From: Loxodes magnus
Taxonomy: Eukaryota > Ciliophora > Karyorelictea > Loxodida > Loxodidae
Reading direction: 5' to 3'
Length of the DNA: 64,000 bases
Assembly: GCA_946699065.1 (NCBI GenBank)
Contig: CAMPDV010000363.1
Location: forward strand, 248,001 to 312,000
The notes beneath the pieces are model-generated. The model had not been told where the DNA came from, searched no databases, and saw only the letters and a list, made by a program, of their open reading frames with translations. A program made the position numbers and the translations under genes. Positions 29,401 through 40,600 of this stretch are shown in pieces. Position 1 is the stretch's first letter; each line of letters starts with the position of its first letter.

Positions 29401-31640
29401 CATCACTTTTCTAAATACTTCGCTTATTTCAATCCTATTTCTTACTGAAATTCGATCTTATTTTATTACTTTACTTCTTCACTTTTTAAATACTTCACTT
29501 TTCTCAAAGCTACTCCTAAAAAATATAATTCGAACTTATTTGCTTACTTTACTTCTTCACTTTTCTAAATACTTCACTTTTCTCAAAGCTATTTCTTAAT
29601 TAATGAAATTCGATCTTATTTTATTACTTTACTTCTTCACTTTTAAAATACTTCACTTTTCTCAAAGCTACTCCTAAAAAATATAATTCGAACTTATTTT
29701 CTTACATTGCTACTTCACTTTTCTATATACTTCCCTTATTTCAATCCTATTTAATAATGAAATTCGATCTTATTTTCTTACTTTGCTTCTTTTCTTTTCT
29801 AAATACTTCACTTTTTTCAAGCTATTTCTTGAAAATAAAATATTTTTCTTTTATTACTTTAATTATTCTCATAAAAAAATACTTCACTTATCTCAAAACT
29901 ACTTATAAAAAATATAATTCGATCTTTTTTTTCTACTTTACTTCTTCATTTTTCTAAATACTTCACATATGTCAAAGCTATTTCTTAATTAATGAAATTA
30001 TATCTTATTTTCTTACTTTCTTCTTTTCTTTTCTAAATATTCACTTATTTCAATCCTATTTCTTACTGAAATTCGATCTTATTTTTCTACTTTACTTCTT
30101 CACTTTTAAAATACTTCACTTTTTTCAAATTATTTCTTGAAAAGAAAATATTTTTCTTTTATTACTTTAATTATTCTCTTAAAAAAATACTTCACTTATC
30201 TCTAAACTACTTATAAAAAATATAATTCTATCTTATTTTTCTACTTTACTTCTTCACTTTTCAAAATACTTCACTTTTCTCAAAGCTACTCCTAAAAAAT
30301 ATATTTCGAACTTATTTTCTTACTTTACTTCTTCACTATTCTAAATTCTTCACTTATTTCAATCCTATTTCTTAATGAAATTCGATCTTATTTTTCTACT
30401 TTACTTCTTCACTTTTAAAATACTTCACTTTTCTCAAAGCTACTCCTAAAAAATATATTTCGAACTTATTTTCTTACTTTACTTCTTCACTATTCTAAAT
30501 TCTTCACTTATTTCAATCCTATTTCTTAATGAAATTCGATCTTATTTTGCTACTTTACTTCTTCACTTTTAAAATACTTCACTTTTTTCAAATTATTTCT
30601 TGAAAAGAAAATATTTTTCTTTTATTACTTTAATTATTCTCATAAAAAAATACTTCACTTATCTCTAAACTACTTATAAAAAATATAATTCTATCTTATT
30701 TTTCTACTTTACTTCTTCACTTTTCAAAATACTTCACATATGTCAAAGCTATTTCTTACTGAAATTCGATCTTATTTTTCTACTTTACTTCTTCATTTTT
30801 CTAAATACTTCACTTTTCTCATAGCTATTTCTTGAAAAATGAAATATTTTTCCGTTCTACTTTATTTCTTCACTTTTAAAGATACTTCACTTTTCTCAAT
30901 CCTATTTCTTGAAAATAAAATATTTTTCTTTTATTACTATATTTATTCTCATAAAAAAATACTTCACTTATCTCAAAACTACTTATAAAAAATATAATTC
31001 GATCTTATTTTTCTACTTTACTTCTTCACTTTTCTAAATCTTTCACTTTTCTCAATCCTATTTCTTAATGAAATTCGATTTTATTTTTCTACTTTACTTC
31101 TTCACTTTTCTAAATACTTCACTTTTCTCAAAGCTATTTCTTGAAAAATGAAATATTTTTCCGTTCTATTTTACTTCTTCACTTTTAAAGATACTTCATT
31201 TATTTCAATCCTATTTCTTAATGAAATTCGATCTTATTTTTCTACTTTACTTCTTCACTTTTCTAAATACTTCGCTTTTCTCAAAGCTATTTCTTGAAAA
31301 TAAAATATTTTTCTTTTATTACTTTACTACTTCACTTATCTAAATAATTCACTTATTTCAATCCTATTTCTTAATGAAAATCGATCTTCTTTTCTTAATT
31401 TACTTCTTCATTTTTCTAAATTCTTAACTTATCTTAAAGCTTTTTTTTAAAAATGAAATATTCTTAATTTCTTAATTTACTTCTTCACTTTTCTAAATAC
31501 TTCACATATCTTAAAGCTACTCCTAAAAAACTGAAATATTCTTCTTTTTTTATTTTTATTATTCTCTTTTCTAAATACTTAACTTTTCTAATAGCTATTT
31601 CTCAAACACAAATTCGATCTTCTTTTCTTACTTTACTTCT
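20401..31640. repeat. satellite domain III, more diverged monomers with large duplications
   Basis: Monomers here are more varied (ATTTAATAATGAAATTC, CATTAAAAAATAAAAATTC, CTTATTTCAATCC). Large duplications are superimposed: a 1699-bp offset between about 21120-22150 and 22819-23849, and a 3428-bp tandem duplication (separate entry). Toward 31640 the monomers lose length register and grade into non-repetitive pyrimidine-rich DNA. Confidence 0.8.
23265..30195. repeat. near-identical tandem duplication of a 3428-bp satellite block
   Basis: Copy 1 spans about 23265-26692 and copy 2 about 26693-30120, with identity continuing to ~30190. Every landmark compared is offset by exactly 3428 (23401/26829, 25160/28588, 26329/29757). 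Only a few single-base differences were noticed, such as near 24260 versus 27680 and 25220 versus 28645. The scarcity of differences compared with neighbouring monomers indicates a recent event. Confidence 0.88.
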
Positions 31641-32640
31641 TTACTTTTTTATTTATAAAATTTTTCATATCTCTTTGAGTTACTTTCTTTCAAATTTTTT
31701 ATTTCTTATCGATAAACTTATCTTCGACTCTCTATCTTATTTACTTCTCACTCTTCTTATATTTTAAATTTCTTTTTTTTCTCTAAACTTCAAAAATATA
31801 ATCTAAAGCTAAAACTGTTTTTTATTTTTTTTTTCTTATTTTATTTTATTTGTTTTACAAAATATTACAGCCTTTTTATCTTTTGAAACTTCGATAAATT
31901 TTACTTTAAGCAAAAAAGAATTTTCAGATTCTCTTACAGTTTTTCTTCTTTCTTCAAATAAATCTTTTTTCGAATCTTTTATGATTTTGATTTTTAACTC
32001 TTTTTCTTACTTTATTTACTTTATATAGAAATGTAATCATATTTCTTTTTTAACTTCTTTTATTTGATAACTTTCAAATAAAAAATCAAACTTGTCTTCA
32101 GATTCTTTTTTCTTACTTTTATTTTCTTTTCTTTTCATAGAAATTTAAATCTTTCTTATCTTTTTAAACTTTTTTTAAATATTTTCCAATCAATAAATCA
32201 AACATATCTTAAGACTCTTTTTTCTTACTAATCTTTACTTTTTTTTCATTTATTATCTTTTTAGTCTTTTTGACTTCTTATTTTTGATAACTTTCAATTA
32301 ATTATTCAAACGTTTCTTCAGACTCTTTTTCTTGTTTATATTTAATTTTTTAAAAATCTCATCATTTTTATCTTTTTAAAAACTAATATATTTTAACAAA
32401 AGCTAAAAAGAGAATTCAGACTTTTTTTCTTACTTTTCTTTGCTTTTCATAGAAATCTAATTATTTTTTTCTTTTTAAACTTCTATTATTTTTAACTTTT
32501 CTTTTATTCAAAAAAGTTAGATATTTAAGTAGTGTCTGTTGATTTTTTTTGTTTAAATTATTTTTTTTTATAAGATTAAACTATTTTTTGTTAAGTTAAA
32601 AAATTTATTTACATTAATAAAAAAAGTTTAAGAAAAAAAA
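31640..32640. other. degenerate pyrimidine-rich flank of the satellite, no gene
   Basis: This is C/T-rich sequence with loose recurrence of TTTCTTACTTT and TTCAGACTCTTTTT at irregular 110-130-bp spacing. It looks like a decayed relative of the satellite. No coding frame with homology was recognised on either strand. Confidence 0.6.
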
Positions 32641-33440
32641 TTGTTTTTCTCGTACATAAGGATTTAATCAGTAATGAAAATGATTAAAGAAACGCAAAAA
32701 AGATACTTTATATCAAAAAGTTTTATACTGTAGCAAGCATAATTAATAGTTTTTTAATTTGATGTTAGATAAGATCAAGAAGAGAAAAGTATATTTTAAA
32801 AAAGTTGATAAAATTTTTGATCAGTAAGAAAAATGTTTTTGAAGAAATTAAAAGAAAGTGTTGTTCAAAAAAGTATGATAACTAATCAAGCATTATTTAT
32901 AGTTTTTACTTGTATTTTTAAGATAAAATTAAGAAGAGAAAGAGAGTTTTTATGAAAGTTGAAAAGATTTATGAGCAGTTATAAAATGAGTTTGAGAAAG
33001 GTAACAAAAGATGAGTTGAATTCAAAAAAAGTTTGATTCCAAGCAATCACGTATAATAGTTTTTTAGTGAATTTTAGATAAGTGTAAGAAGAGAAAAAGA
33101 GTTTTTTATGAAAGTTGAAAGATTAATGAGCATTAAGAAAATTAGTTTGAGAAAGGGAACAAAAGATGAGTTGAATTCAAAAAAGTTAGATATCAACAAG
33201 CATAATTAATAGTTATATAGTGCATTTTTAGATAAAATTAAGAAGAAAAAGTGTGTTTTAATTAAAGTGAAAAGATTTATTAGCAGTTTTAAATATTTTT
33301 AGAAGGGGAACAAAAGATAGTGTAATTCAAAAAAGTTTGATGCCTAAGTAAGCATGAGTAACAGTTTTTCTGCTTTTTTTAAGTTAAGTGTAAGAAGAGA
33401 AAAGGAATGTTTTATGAAAGTGAAAATATTAATGAGAAGT
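32640..33440. repeat. five tandem ~153-bp purine-rich repeats
   Basis: The landmark AAGCAT(AATTAATAG) and its variants occur near 32736, 32889, 33042, 33199 and 33351, giving spacings of about 153, 153, 157 and 152. Other shared blocks are AAGAAGAGAAA, TTTATGAAAGTTGAAA and GGGAACAAAAGATGAGTTGAATTCA. Copies are well diverged from each other. The plus strand is A/G-rich, the opposite bias to the adjacent satellite. No coding assignment is supported. Confidence 0.8.
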
Positions 33441-33632
33441 ATTCTAAATACCAATGGATAGCATTTTAGTAATTTTTTACTTAGATAAATTCTTAAACAT
33501 GTTTAAAATTTTTTATTCTAATTTAATATTTGCCTAGATACTTCTTTCAAAAATTTTCTGTTTCGTATATTTTATTTAGCATTTAAAAATATTTAAATTT
33601 TTAAACTTATAATAGTCTTAAATGTATATCTC

Positions 33633-35424
33633 TCACCTTGCTATCTTCCACTTTCTCACAGTAAAATCTTCCGCTACTGATACTATTCATTTGTTGTCTC
33701 TACTCAATGATATAGAATTAATTGCAGCTGTATGTCCTTAAATCGTCTAAATACAATTACCTTTACTAAGGTTCCATATCTTGATTGAGCAGTCCCATGA
33801 TCCTGAAAATATAAATCTCGAATCTCTACTTATCTAAACACTTGATACACCTATTGTATGCCCTGTGAGAGTACGAACAAGTTGACCTGTTGTAAAGTCC
33901 CATATCTTTATTGTATTATCATAGCTTCCTGAAACGATTCTGATCTGGTCACTTGATATCGCTACAGAGTATACATCTTTCGTATGTCCCTACAAAGTAC
34001 TCTTTAACTATCCAGTTGTCAAGTCCCATATCTTTAACGTATTATCTTTACTTCCTGAAATGATATAGTTATTATCAGGAGAGATGGCCACAGAGTTTAC
34101 AAAATCCGTATGTCCCTACAAATTACTCTTTAACTATCCAGTTGTCAAGTCCCATATCTTTACTGTATTATCTTTACTTCCCGAAACAATTCATTTCTGG
34201 TCACTGGATATCACTACAGATGATACAGAACTCCTATGTCCCTACAATTAACTCTTTAACTATCCATTTGTAAAGTCCCATAATCTTATTGTATTATCAA
34301 TACTTCCCGAAACGATTCATTTCTGGTCACTTGATATCGCTACAGATAATGCACCATACTCTACCTACAAAGTACTCTTTAACTATCCAGTTATAAAGTC
34401 CCATATCTTTATTGTATTATCCAAACTTCCCGACACAATATAGTTATTATCAGCGGAGATGGCTGCAGAGTATACATAAGAGGTGTGACCTGAGATTACT
34501 TGATCTAAAATAATTAAAAAATTTACCTTGACTTTGATCATAAGCTATTTCATAAGTAACTGTTAAAATCTAGATTTCATTCATTAGCATATCAGATTTA
34601 TTTAAAACTTACTCTCTAGTATAATTTATTAACTTTTATATTTCAAGATCTTATTCATTAATTGTTTTAACAATATTTACTTAACTATTATCACTTTATT
34701 CTTTTGTTACATTTATCAGATATGAGAGATTTTGATAAGAACTTTCTAACTTATTTGATATATGTTATTTCTATTAACTCAATTACTAAATTGCTAGATT
34801 AGTTGTATCCTCTAACTTCGTTGATATCTCTTATATTATTTAAACTTTAAAATTTCCTAATCTACTCTCACTTTCTTTAGTCATGTTCTTTATTTATTCA
34901 ATATCTACTTAAACTATTTAACTCTTGTTCATTTCCTAATAAACTTTATTTGATAACTATGTAAGATTTGATTAGACGAATTCTAACTTGCTAGATAACT
35001 ATTATGCTTAATTGATTTACTACTAACTTGCTAATTTGATTATATTCTCAAACTTCATTTCTATCTCTTAAACTATTTAACTTTTATTCATCTCCTGCTA
35101 AACTTTATTTGATATCTATGTTAGATTTGATTAAATTATTTCTAACTTACTAGATAACTATTAAGTTTACTGAATTTAATACTAACTTTTTATATTGGTT
35201 ATATTTTTTATCTCATCTTAAATCAATTTACTTTATTAACTAACAATATTCTTTATTTCTTTTTACATAAATTTAGTATAGTTTTAAAACAGCTCGTTTG
35301 CTATCATAACCTAAAAGTTTTAACTTTTATCCATTTTATCTATCAAAAACTTTTATATCTAGTCTAACCTTTCTTAAATGCTTAATATTTGTCTGTTGTT
35401 TTCACTGGTATTATTCTTCATCAT
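33633..35424 (-). CDS. coiled-coil plus seven-bladed WD40 protein (one 22-nt intron; three in-frame TGA)
   Basis: Two exons (34527-35424 and 33633-34504) join to 589 codons. The start is ATG at 35422-35424 ([12 protein letters not shown]), 6 nt after an in-frame TGA. Residues ~20-300 are Gln/Lys/Glu-rich coiled coil and include two copies of a 53-residue repeat (QLSSKLE...SNKV, 159 bp apart). Residues ~300-589 form seven WD blades ending in variants of [12 protein letters not shown], expected to fold as a propeller scaffold. Thirty or so TAA/TAG codons are in frame. Three TGA codons (34317-34319, 34191-34193, 33687-33689) all fall in the same blade position, after QK or NK and before IVS, where other blades have Y, R or F. 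Either TGA is read as Trp here or the gene is a pseudogene without any frameshift. The final TGA (33633-33635) follows KWKIAR. The partner protein is unknown. Confidence 0.85.
34505..34526 (-). other. 22-nt spliceosomal intron
   Basis: It begins GTAAAT and ends TTTTAG on the minus strand, between the coiled-coil frame (...AYDQSQ) and the first WD blade ([11 protein letters not shown]). The two flanking frames differ by one base; removing exactly 22 nt joins them and makes the total coding length divisible by three. The size is typical of ciliates with miniature introns (Paramecium, heterotrichs) and small for Tetrahymena. Confidence 0.82.
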
Positions 35425-35459
35425 ATCTCAATCTTATTTTACACCAATTATAACCTAAT

Positions 35460-36780
35460 AAGTGACTCAGGCTAACAACATGAAAAACATAATACATAAG
35501 CAAACTTTAACTCTTTTCCATCTTGTTTCAATTTATTATATTCTTTAAGCTTTATTTTCTAAATCAAGTAATTTGCTATTATCCCCTTAATAGTTATTAT
35601 ATTAACTATTTTCCATTTTTTTATAATAATAATATTTTTAAGCTTTTATATACATAAACGTTAAAAAAAAGAATAAATCTTCAAAATTGTAACATAACTT
35701 ATTTAAAATTATGATATAGATTTTTTTATGAAAATAAAAGACCATAACTGAAATATCGTAGAAAACATTAAAAAAAGCATTTTTTTTTAATAACTATTTA
35801 TACCAAAAAAATAAAATAAATTATAAGATAATTTTATATTTATAATTATTCTAATAACATTCAAAAAAAAAGGCTAAAAAAATTAATATAAAATATTCAT
35901 AAAAAAAATTTAATGATTAAAATATATTTTTTAATTAACAAAAAAATTTCTTAATTTTATTTGTAAATTAATGTAATCTTGTAAAAATAATAAAATTTAA
36001 AATTTTTTTGCTTAATATTTAACAAATTTATATATTTAACAATAATATTTAAAATTTTTATATAAATTCAAATTATCATTATTAAACCTAAAAAAATCTT
36101 TAACACTTATGTTTCTTTACATAAATTTAAAAATATTAAAAATAGATACTAAATTTAAAATTCATAAGAATAATAAAATTTAAAATAAAATAAAATTTTT
36201 TATTAAATAAAATAAATAACTTATTTAACAAATTAAAAAGGCAGATTATAATAAAATAAATAATTTATAAAAAATAAAATAAAGAGCAAATTTTTTTTTA
36301 TATTTTATAATTTCTATTAAAATATAAACAAAAATTAAACTTGCAAATAAAACATAAAAAATTAATTAATTTTATTACATTACTTAAAATATTTTAAATT
36401 TTTTTATATATCAAAGAAATTATAATAATAAAAAATATGTAAATAGTTAGATAGTTTTGGATCGTAAAAGAAAAAAGAGTATAATTTCAAATTATAAATT
36501 TACTAAAAAAATGAAAAAAAAATTTTTATAATTTTGACTTTCATAATTTAAAATAAAACAAAAAAAATCACAAAATTAAATTCTTAAATATATTAATTGC
36601 AAATAAAAACCTTAAAAATTATTTCATTTATAAAAAAATTATATTATCTACTTTTATGTTTTTAAACAACTTTTATATTTAAAAATTTAATTGCTAAAAA
36701 ATATTTTTATATTTATTTAATAAATATGAAAATCTTAACTTAAAATTTTAGCATTTTAATAAAATTAAAAGATGCTCTCT
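35460..36780. other. extremely AT-rich spacer, no gene
   Basis: This is almost pure A/T with long A and T runs and very few G or C between about 35600 and 36780. No coding frame, repeat unit or RNA gene was found. It separates the 5' end of the WD40 gene from the truncated 3' end of the VIT-vWA gene, and is the most AT-biased part of the window. Confidence 0.7.
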
Positions 36781-37946
36781 AATTCCCATTAATTCTTAGT
36801 TCTGCGCAATTAATTAAACTACTGCATCAGGGTTTGAAACTGCGCCATCAGTAATCAAAAAGATGGTTTTAGGTACTTCTCCAATACCCCATGAATAGAT
36901 TTCTTATAAAGGCTACAAGATTTTAGTTCCTCCTAAATCTGCTTAAATCCTTGAATTTGCTCTATTGCATGTTTTTAAGTTTGGTCTCCATACAAAACAC
37001 TTCTATCCCATACTTTTTAATAAGTACTACCAAAGCTAATAATGTTAAAATAGCTTCCAAGAGGAATGCTTTACACAAACAAAATGCATGTTTTTTTTTC
37101 TAACTCTATTCTCTACCCTTACATGCTTCCACTTCTATCAAGAATCAGAATGAATTCTTATAAAATATTACTATTTGAAGCGATTGATGGATAGAAAGAC
37201 AGCATTAGCGAATAGAAAGAACTCTCTTTTCCCAATATTACTCTTGGCTTATTTTAATCTTCGTTCTAGAAGAGAATGATCATGTCTCTATCTGGCTAAT
37301 ATGCTTTTAAAGAGTTTAGACTTATAAAAGCTCCTTTATCTCCTTAAGGAGTGTAAACTATTTCGTGTGTAGAGTTTCTTATATTTTTTAAAGGACTCAA
37401 GCTTGTGATATTAAGAGTAAAGTCAATGTTATAAGGAACTTTTCTCATTACGTTGAAGTATGTCGCAGAAGTTAAATTGTACTTTTTTGCTTAATTATGT
37501 GCTAATTCAGTTGGAAATTTAGGAGTTAGCGCAGCTGGGATGATAATTCTCCAATCTCCTGTCAAAGAGGGTTTTACTTATGTTGAAACTGTAAAAACAA
37601 CAGTGACAGTTATTTCAGGTTGTAAATTACCGATCATAAGGACAACTTTGTCTTAAGCTTTGTCAGTGTCATAATAGGCCATGTAAGCAGTATTTCCTTC
37701 CTTTATTGCTTTGTCATAAGCTTCTTTAGCTTTTTCATTTTCCATAATCTCTCCTACAATCGTTTTATTATCAGAAGTTTGAATGGTAAGATTATGTATA
37801 ACAGATTCAGAGTCAACAGGAAAAACATATTTTATCTCTACAGGGACTCTCTCAACATTATCATAAGTCTACTATATTTAAGAGGTTAATAGAGTTGAAA
37901 ACAAAGAAGACTCTATCTTTATCTTCTTCAAAGGAACGGGTAGCAT
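36781..37946 (-). pseudogene. VIT domain plus von Willebrand A domain protein, frameshifted and 3'-truncated
   Basis: Starting at ATG 37944-37946 (MLPVPLKKIKIES; TGA lies upstream in frame), the first ~130 residues match the VIT domain of inter-alpha-trypsin inhibitor heavy-chain-like proteins: VPVEIKYVFPVDSESVIHNL, IVGEI, EKAKEAYDKAI, NTAYMAYYDTD and DKVVLMIGNLQPE. The vWA domain starts with FILILDRSGSM, whose DRSGS is a complete MIDAS motif (37125-37139), and continues FNIISFGSTYQKVWD, DLGGTKILQPLQEI and TIFLITDGAVSNPDAVV. One base is missing near 36942-36944, between GFK and ADLGGT. Homology stops after QNQELMGI at the border of the AT-extreme spacer, so the last vWA strands are absent. 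Trp is written TGG three times; no internal TGA occurs. Such proteins are usually adhesion or scaffold-like in ciliates; the exact role is not known. Confidence 0.85.
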
Positions 37947-37999
37947 CTTATGATTTTTTTATTCTTATTCTCACTCTTTTCTGAACTAACTCATTATGA

Positions 38000-39760
38000 T
38001 TTTAAAAATTTCATTTATTATAAATGCGTATTATTTCTAAAAACAAGCTTTAAAAAATTAGGTTCAAGATTATTTCTTCCCTTTTAAAAGGATTACAATC
38101 TCAATTAGTTTTTGTTGTTTAAGATATCGTTAAAGTTGCTTAATCTTCATTAATTGAACTTACTCTTACTTAAGATGTTTCTTATACATTCTTTTAATAG
38201 CCCTTCTAGTTGTCATTGGTCAAAGATTAAAGTTCTTGTTGTTCATTTATTAAATTTCTTTGCTCTACAGATATAAAACTTAAGTTCAGATAATATAAAT
38301 TTCTAACGCTAGTAAATATAAGATTTCTTTCAAATGTTCTAATTTGTTTTCCCAATTTCTCGAAAAATATTAGATTAAGCCACTTTTTCCCTTTATTAAG
38401 CAAAACGATTCACTAACTAGCAAAAATAAGTAATTTCATACATTTTAGATGAACTATCTAAATTTCACATTTTTAGGATTATTATTTTAATTTTATTTAG
38501 ATTTAAATAAATTTAAGTCTAAACTGAGTTCAATAAGACTTTGAGATATATAAATTTCCTAAGAACACTATATTACTTCTAAAATATAGGATTTTAACCT
38601 AACTTTCTTTTATAAGTATTTAGATAATAAAAAGTAGTGATCAATCCTTAATTTTATAATATAAGTAACTAATTCTTAAGCAAAAACTATTTTGGCTTCT
38701 TTAAGTATAAATTAATCCTTTTCTCCTGCTTATTACAAGAATATCTAATTATCTCTCTTGAATTGCAGCTTCTCTTTTTTTTGATTGCTCAATATTTTAG
38801 TGCTTGCAGTTGCTGAGTTTTCCAATTCACAATTACTAAATTTTTGCATAGGCATCTTGGATTATTTTATTTAGAGGATTATTAGCACTGGCATTTCCCT
38901 TAAACGATAACTATGTAACCTTCTTTTAGAATTATCTTTGCTAAGCATTCCGTATCAGAAGCAAATGTCTAGCTCTCTTATTTCTAGTATTAAAATGTGT
39001 TTATTTGTTAACTAAAAATTCTATTTTTTTCCGCTTTTTACTATATTTTATACTTATTGGAGTAATTTTTCTTAATTTTGAAATTTTAATACCTCTTATC
39101 TAACTAAAGTCTTTTGCTTATCTACAGTTTTCTTATTAATGAGATTAAATAGCTTTTTTTGCCTGTTTAGATCTTCTTTTGATATTTAGAACCTTTCTTA
39201 AGCCTTTTAGTAAAACTAGTTCATTTCTAAACTTATTAGTTTTGATTGTCGACGATGAAACTTGAATTTTGAGCTCTAGTTATCTGTTTACTTACCTATA
39301 TCTTTATTTTAAAAAAATTAGCATAGGCTTTAGGTTCATCACAAAACTTCTAAGTTGCCTGCGATTATTAAGAGTCCACATTTCAAGTTTTTCCTTTTTA
39401 TAAATTATCTTGACAATTTTTACTTACACAGACAAGTATTATGCTTTAAGCTTTCCATTTAGTTCCTGATAGAAGGTTTGTTATTGGTCTTTGAGTTTAC
39501 TGTTCTTCAACAAAGAATTTTCTAAATTTGAAAAAGAGTAAAATTGTTAATGCCATAAAACTTTTGTTTGTCTCATTTTAATACTTGCTATTTTCAGGAA
39601 CTAACAATGTATATATAGTGAAACATTACATGCTATTTGCAATTTGTATTAAAACTGCATTCTATACTGAAATTCTTTTTATTATCTTCTGAAGTATCAA
39701 CTTTCTTTCTCTAGTTCATATTGTGGTTTTAAAATAGCTTGAAAAGATAATTTACTTGGA
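38000..39760 (-). repeat. copy A of a ~1.7-kb dispersed repeat encoding a decayed coiled-coil protein
   Basis: It shares ordered blocks with copies B and C near 56.2-59.75 kb: the CCTTCTAGTTG block (38190), the ACTAACTAGCAAA block (38410) and the CTTCTGAAGTA block (39680). On the minus strand short frames read as Lys/Gln/Leu-rich helices, for example SNLENSLLKNSKLKDQQQTF near 39500 and QFFKACFQKQ near 38060, which aligns with QFLKTCFQKC in copy C. Frames are broken by indels and TGA. The family is not recognised; a degenerate mobile element or a decayed multicopy gene are both possible. It lies directly upstream of the VIT-vWA fragment. Confidence 0.5.
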
Positions 39761-40600
39761 ATTTATCAGGTTTAAGCAGAATTATTAAGTTTTTTAAGTG
39801 AGTGGTTAATAATGTTCATACATATATTTTTCTCTCTTGTAGGTCCTAATCTATTTATGTTTTTGCCTGATTTAAACATATGCAATAAAGATAGTAAACT
39901 TTTAAGGGTCTCTAGCTTTTATTTTTTTAAAGGTCTCAGAGATTTAAATCTTTAAACTTAAACTTTATTCCTTAAATATTTTATTTAAGCTTTAATCAAT
40001 GTTTAATTTGAAGATATTTGCTAGCCTTACCTCTAAGCATCATTAATATGCTCTATTATTTTTATTCTCTTAATCATTAAACAATTAGTTAGATAAATCT
40101 TAATTCTTTTAACTTGTATAGATATATTAAAAATCAGTTTTATACAAAAGACTGCTTGATCAAAAGCATGTGAAGTTAGGAGAACTACCTACCTTAGATA
40201 ATTATACATTCCTAACCTTTTCTCTCTATGAATTTTATTATAATAATATCAAAACCCACTAATTATCCCTTAATAATTTAGCATTCCCTAATCACTTTTT
40301 GCTAAATAAATAATTACCTTTGTCTTTATTGAAATACCTTATTTTAAAACAGAATCCTTAATTTTAATAATGGCCATAGAGATATTTATCTATTCAATAA
40401 ATAAAAGAATTTCAATGAGAAGTCTTTCATTTAACTATGTTTCTAACTTTAAAAATCTTGGCTATATTCCTCGATAATAATATTATCTAATGATAAAAAT
40501 TAATAAAATCATTACTAGAATAGTTTATAAAATTTAATGGTAAATCATTATAAAAAAGCGGATTCAACAGCAACATTAGTAAGAGATTATAATCCCTCTT
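39760..40600. other. AT-rich intergenic stretch, nothing recognised
   Basis: There is no frame with family motifs, tandem repeat or RNA-like structure that I can support. Some coiled-coil-like fragments may be the worn edge of copy A. Confidence 0.4.

Larger units (their letters stand above)
3488..31640. repeat. 28-kb satellite array of ~78-80-bp monomers
   Basis: Essentially the whole interval is one tandem family. A monomer runs from ATTCGATCTTATTTT through a TTACTTCTTCACTTTTC block and TACTTCACTTTTCTCAAAGC to a variable tail. Three tail types alternate: GCTATTTCTTAATTAATGAA (80-bp unit), GCTACTCCTAAAAAATATA (78-bp unit, followed by ATTCGAAC) and a longer TTGAAAATAAAATATTTTTC type. The plus strand is pyrimidine-rich throughout and carries one TCGA per monomer. 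Monomer variants are arranged in higher-order units that differ along the array. The + strand ORFs of 66-195 codons inside it are by-products of the repeat. No gene is seen in the array. Function could be pericentromeric, germline-limited or structural; the sequence alone does not say. Confidence 0.97.

Noticed and set aside
8437..29957. Many + strand ORFs of 66-195 codons rich in Phe, Leu, Ser and Tyr within the satellite
   Set aside because: They are translations of the pyrimidine-rich monomers; monomer length (78/80) is not a multiple of three and the frame is not maintained. No start context or selection signal.
3488..31640. CRISPR-like regular spacing
   Set aside because: The intervals between conserved cores are themselves repeats, not unique spacers, and the host is a eukaryote.
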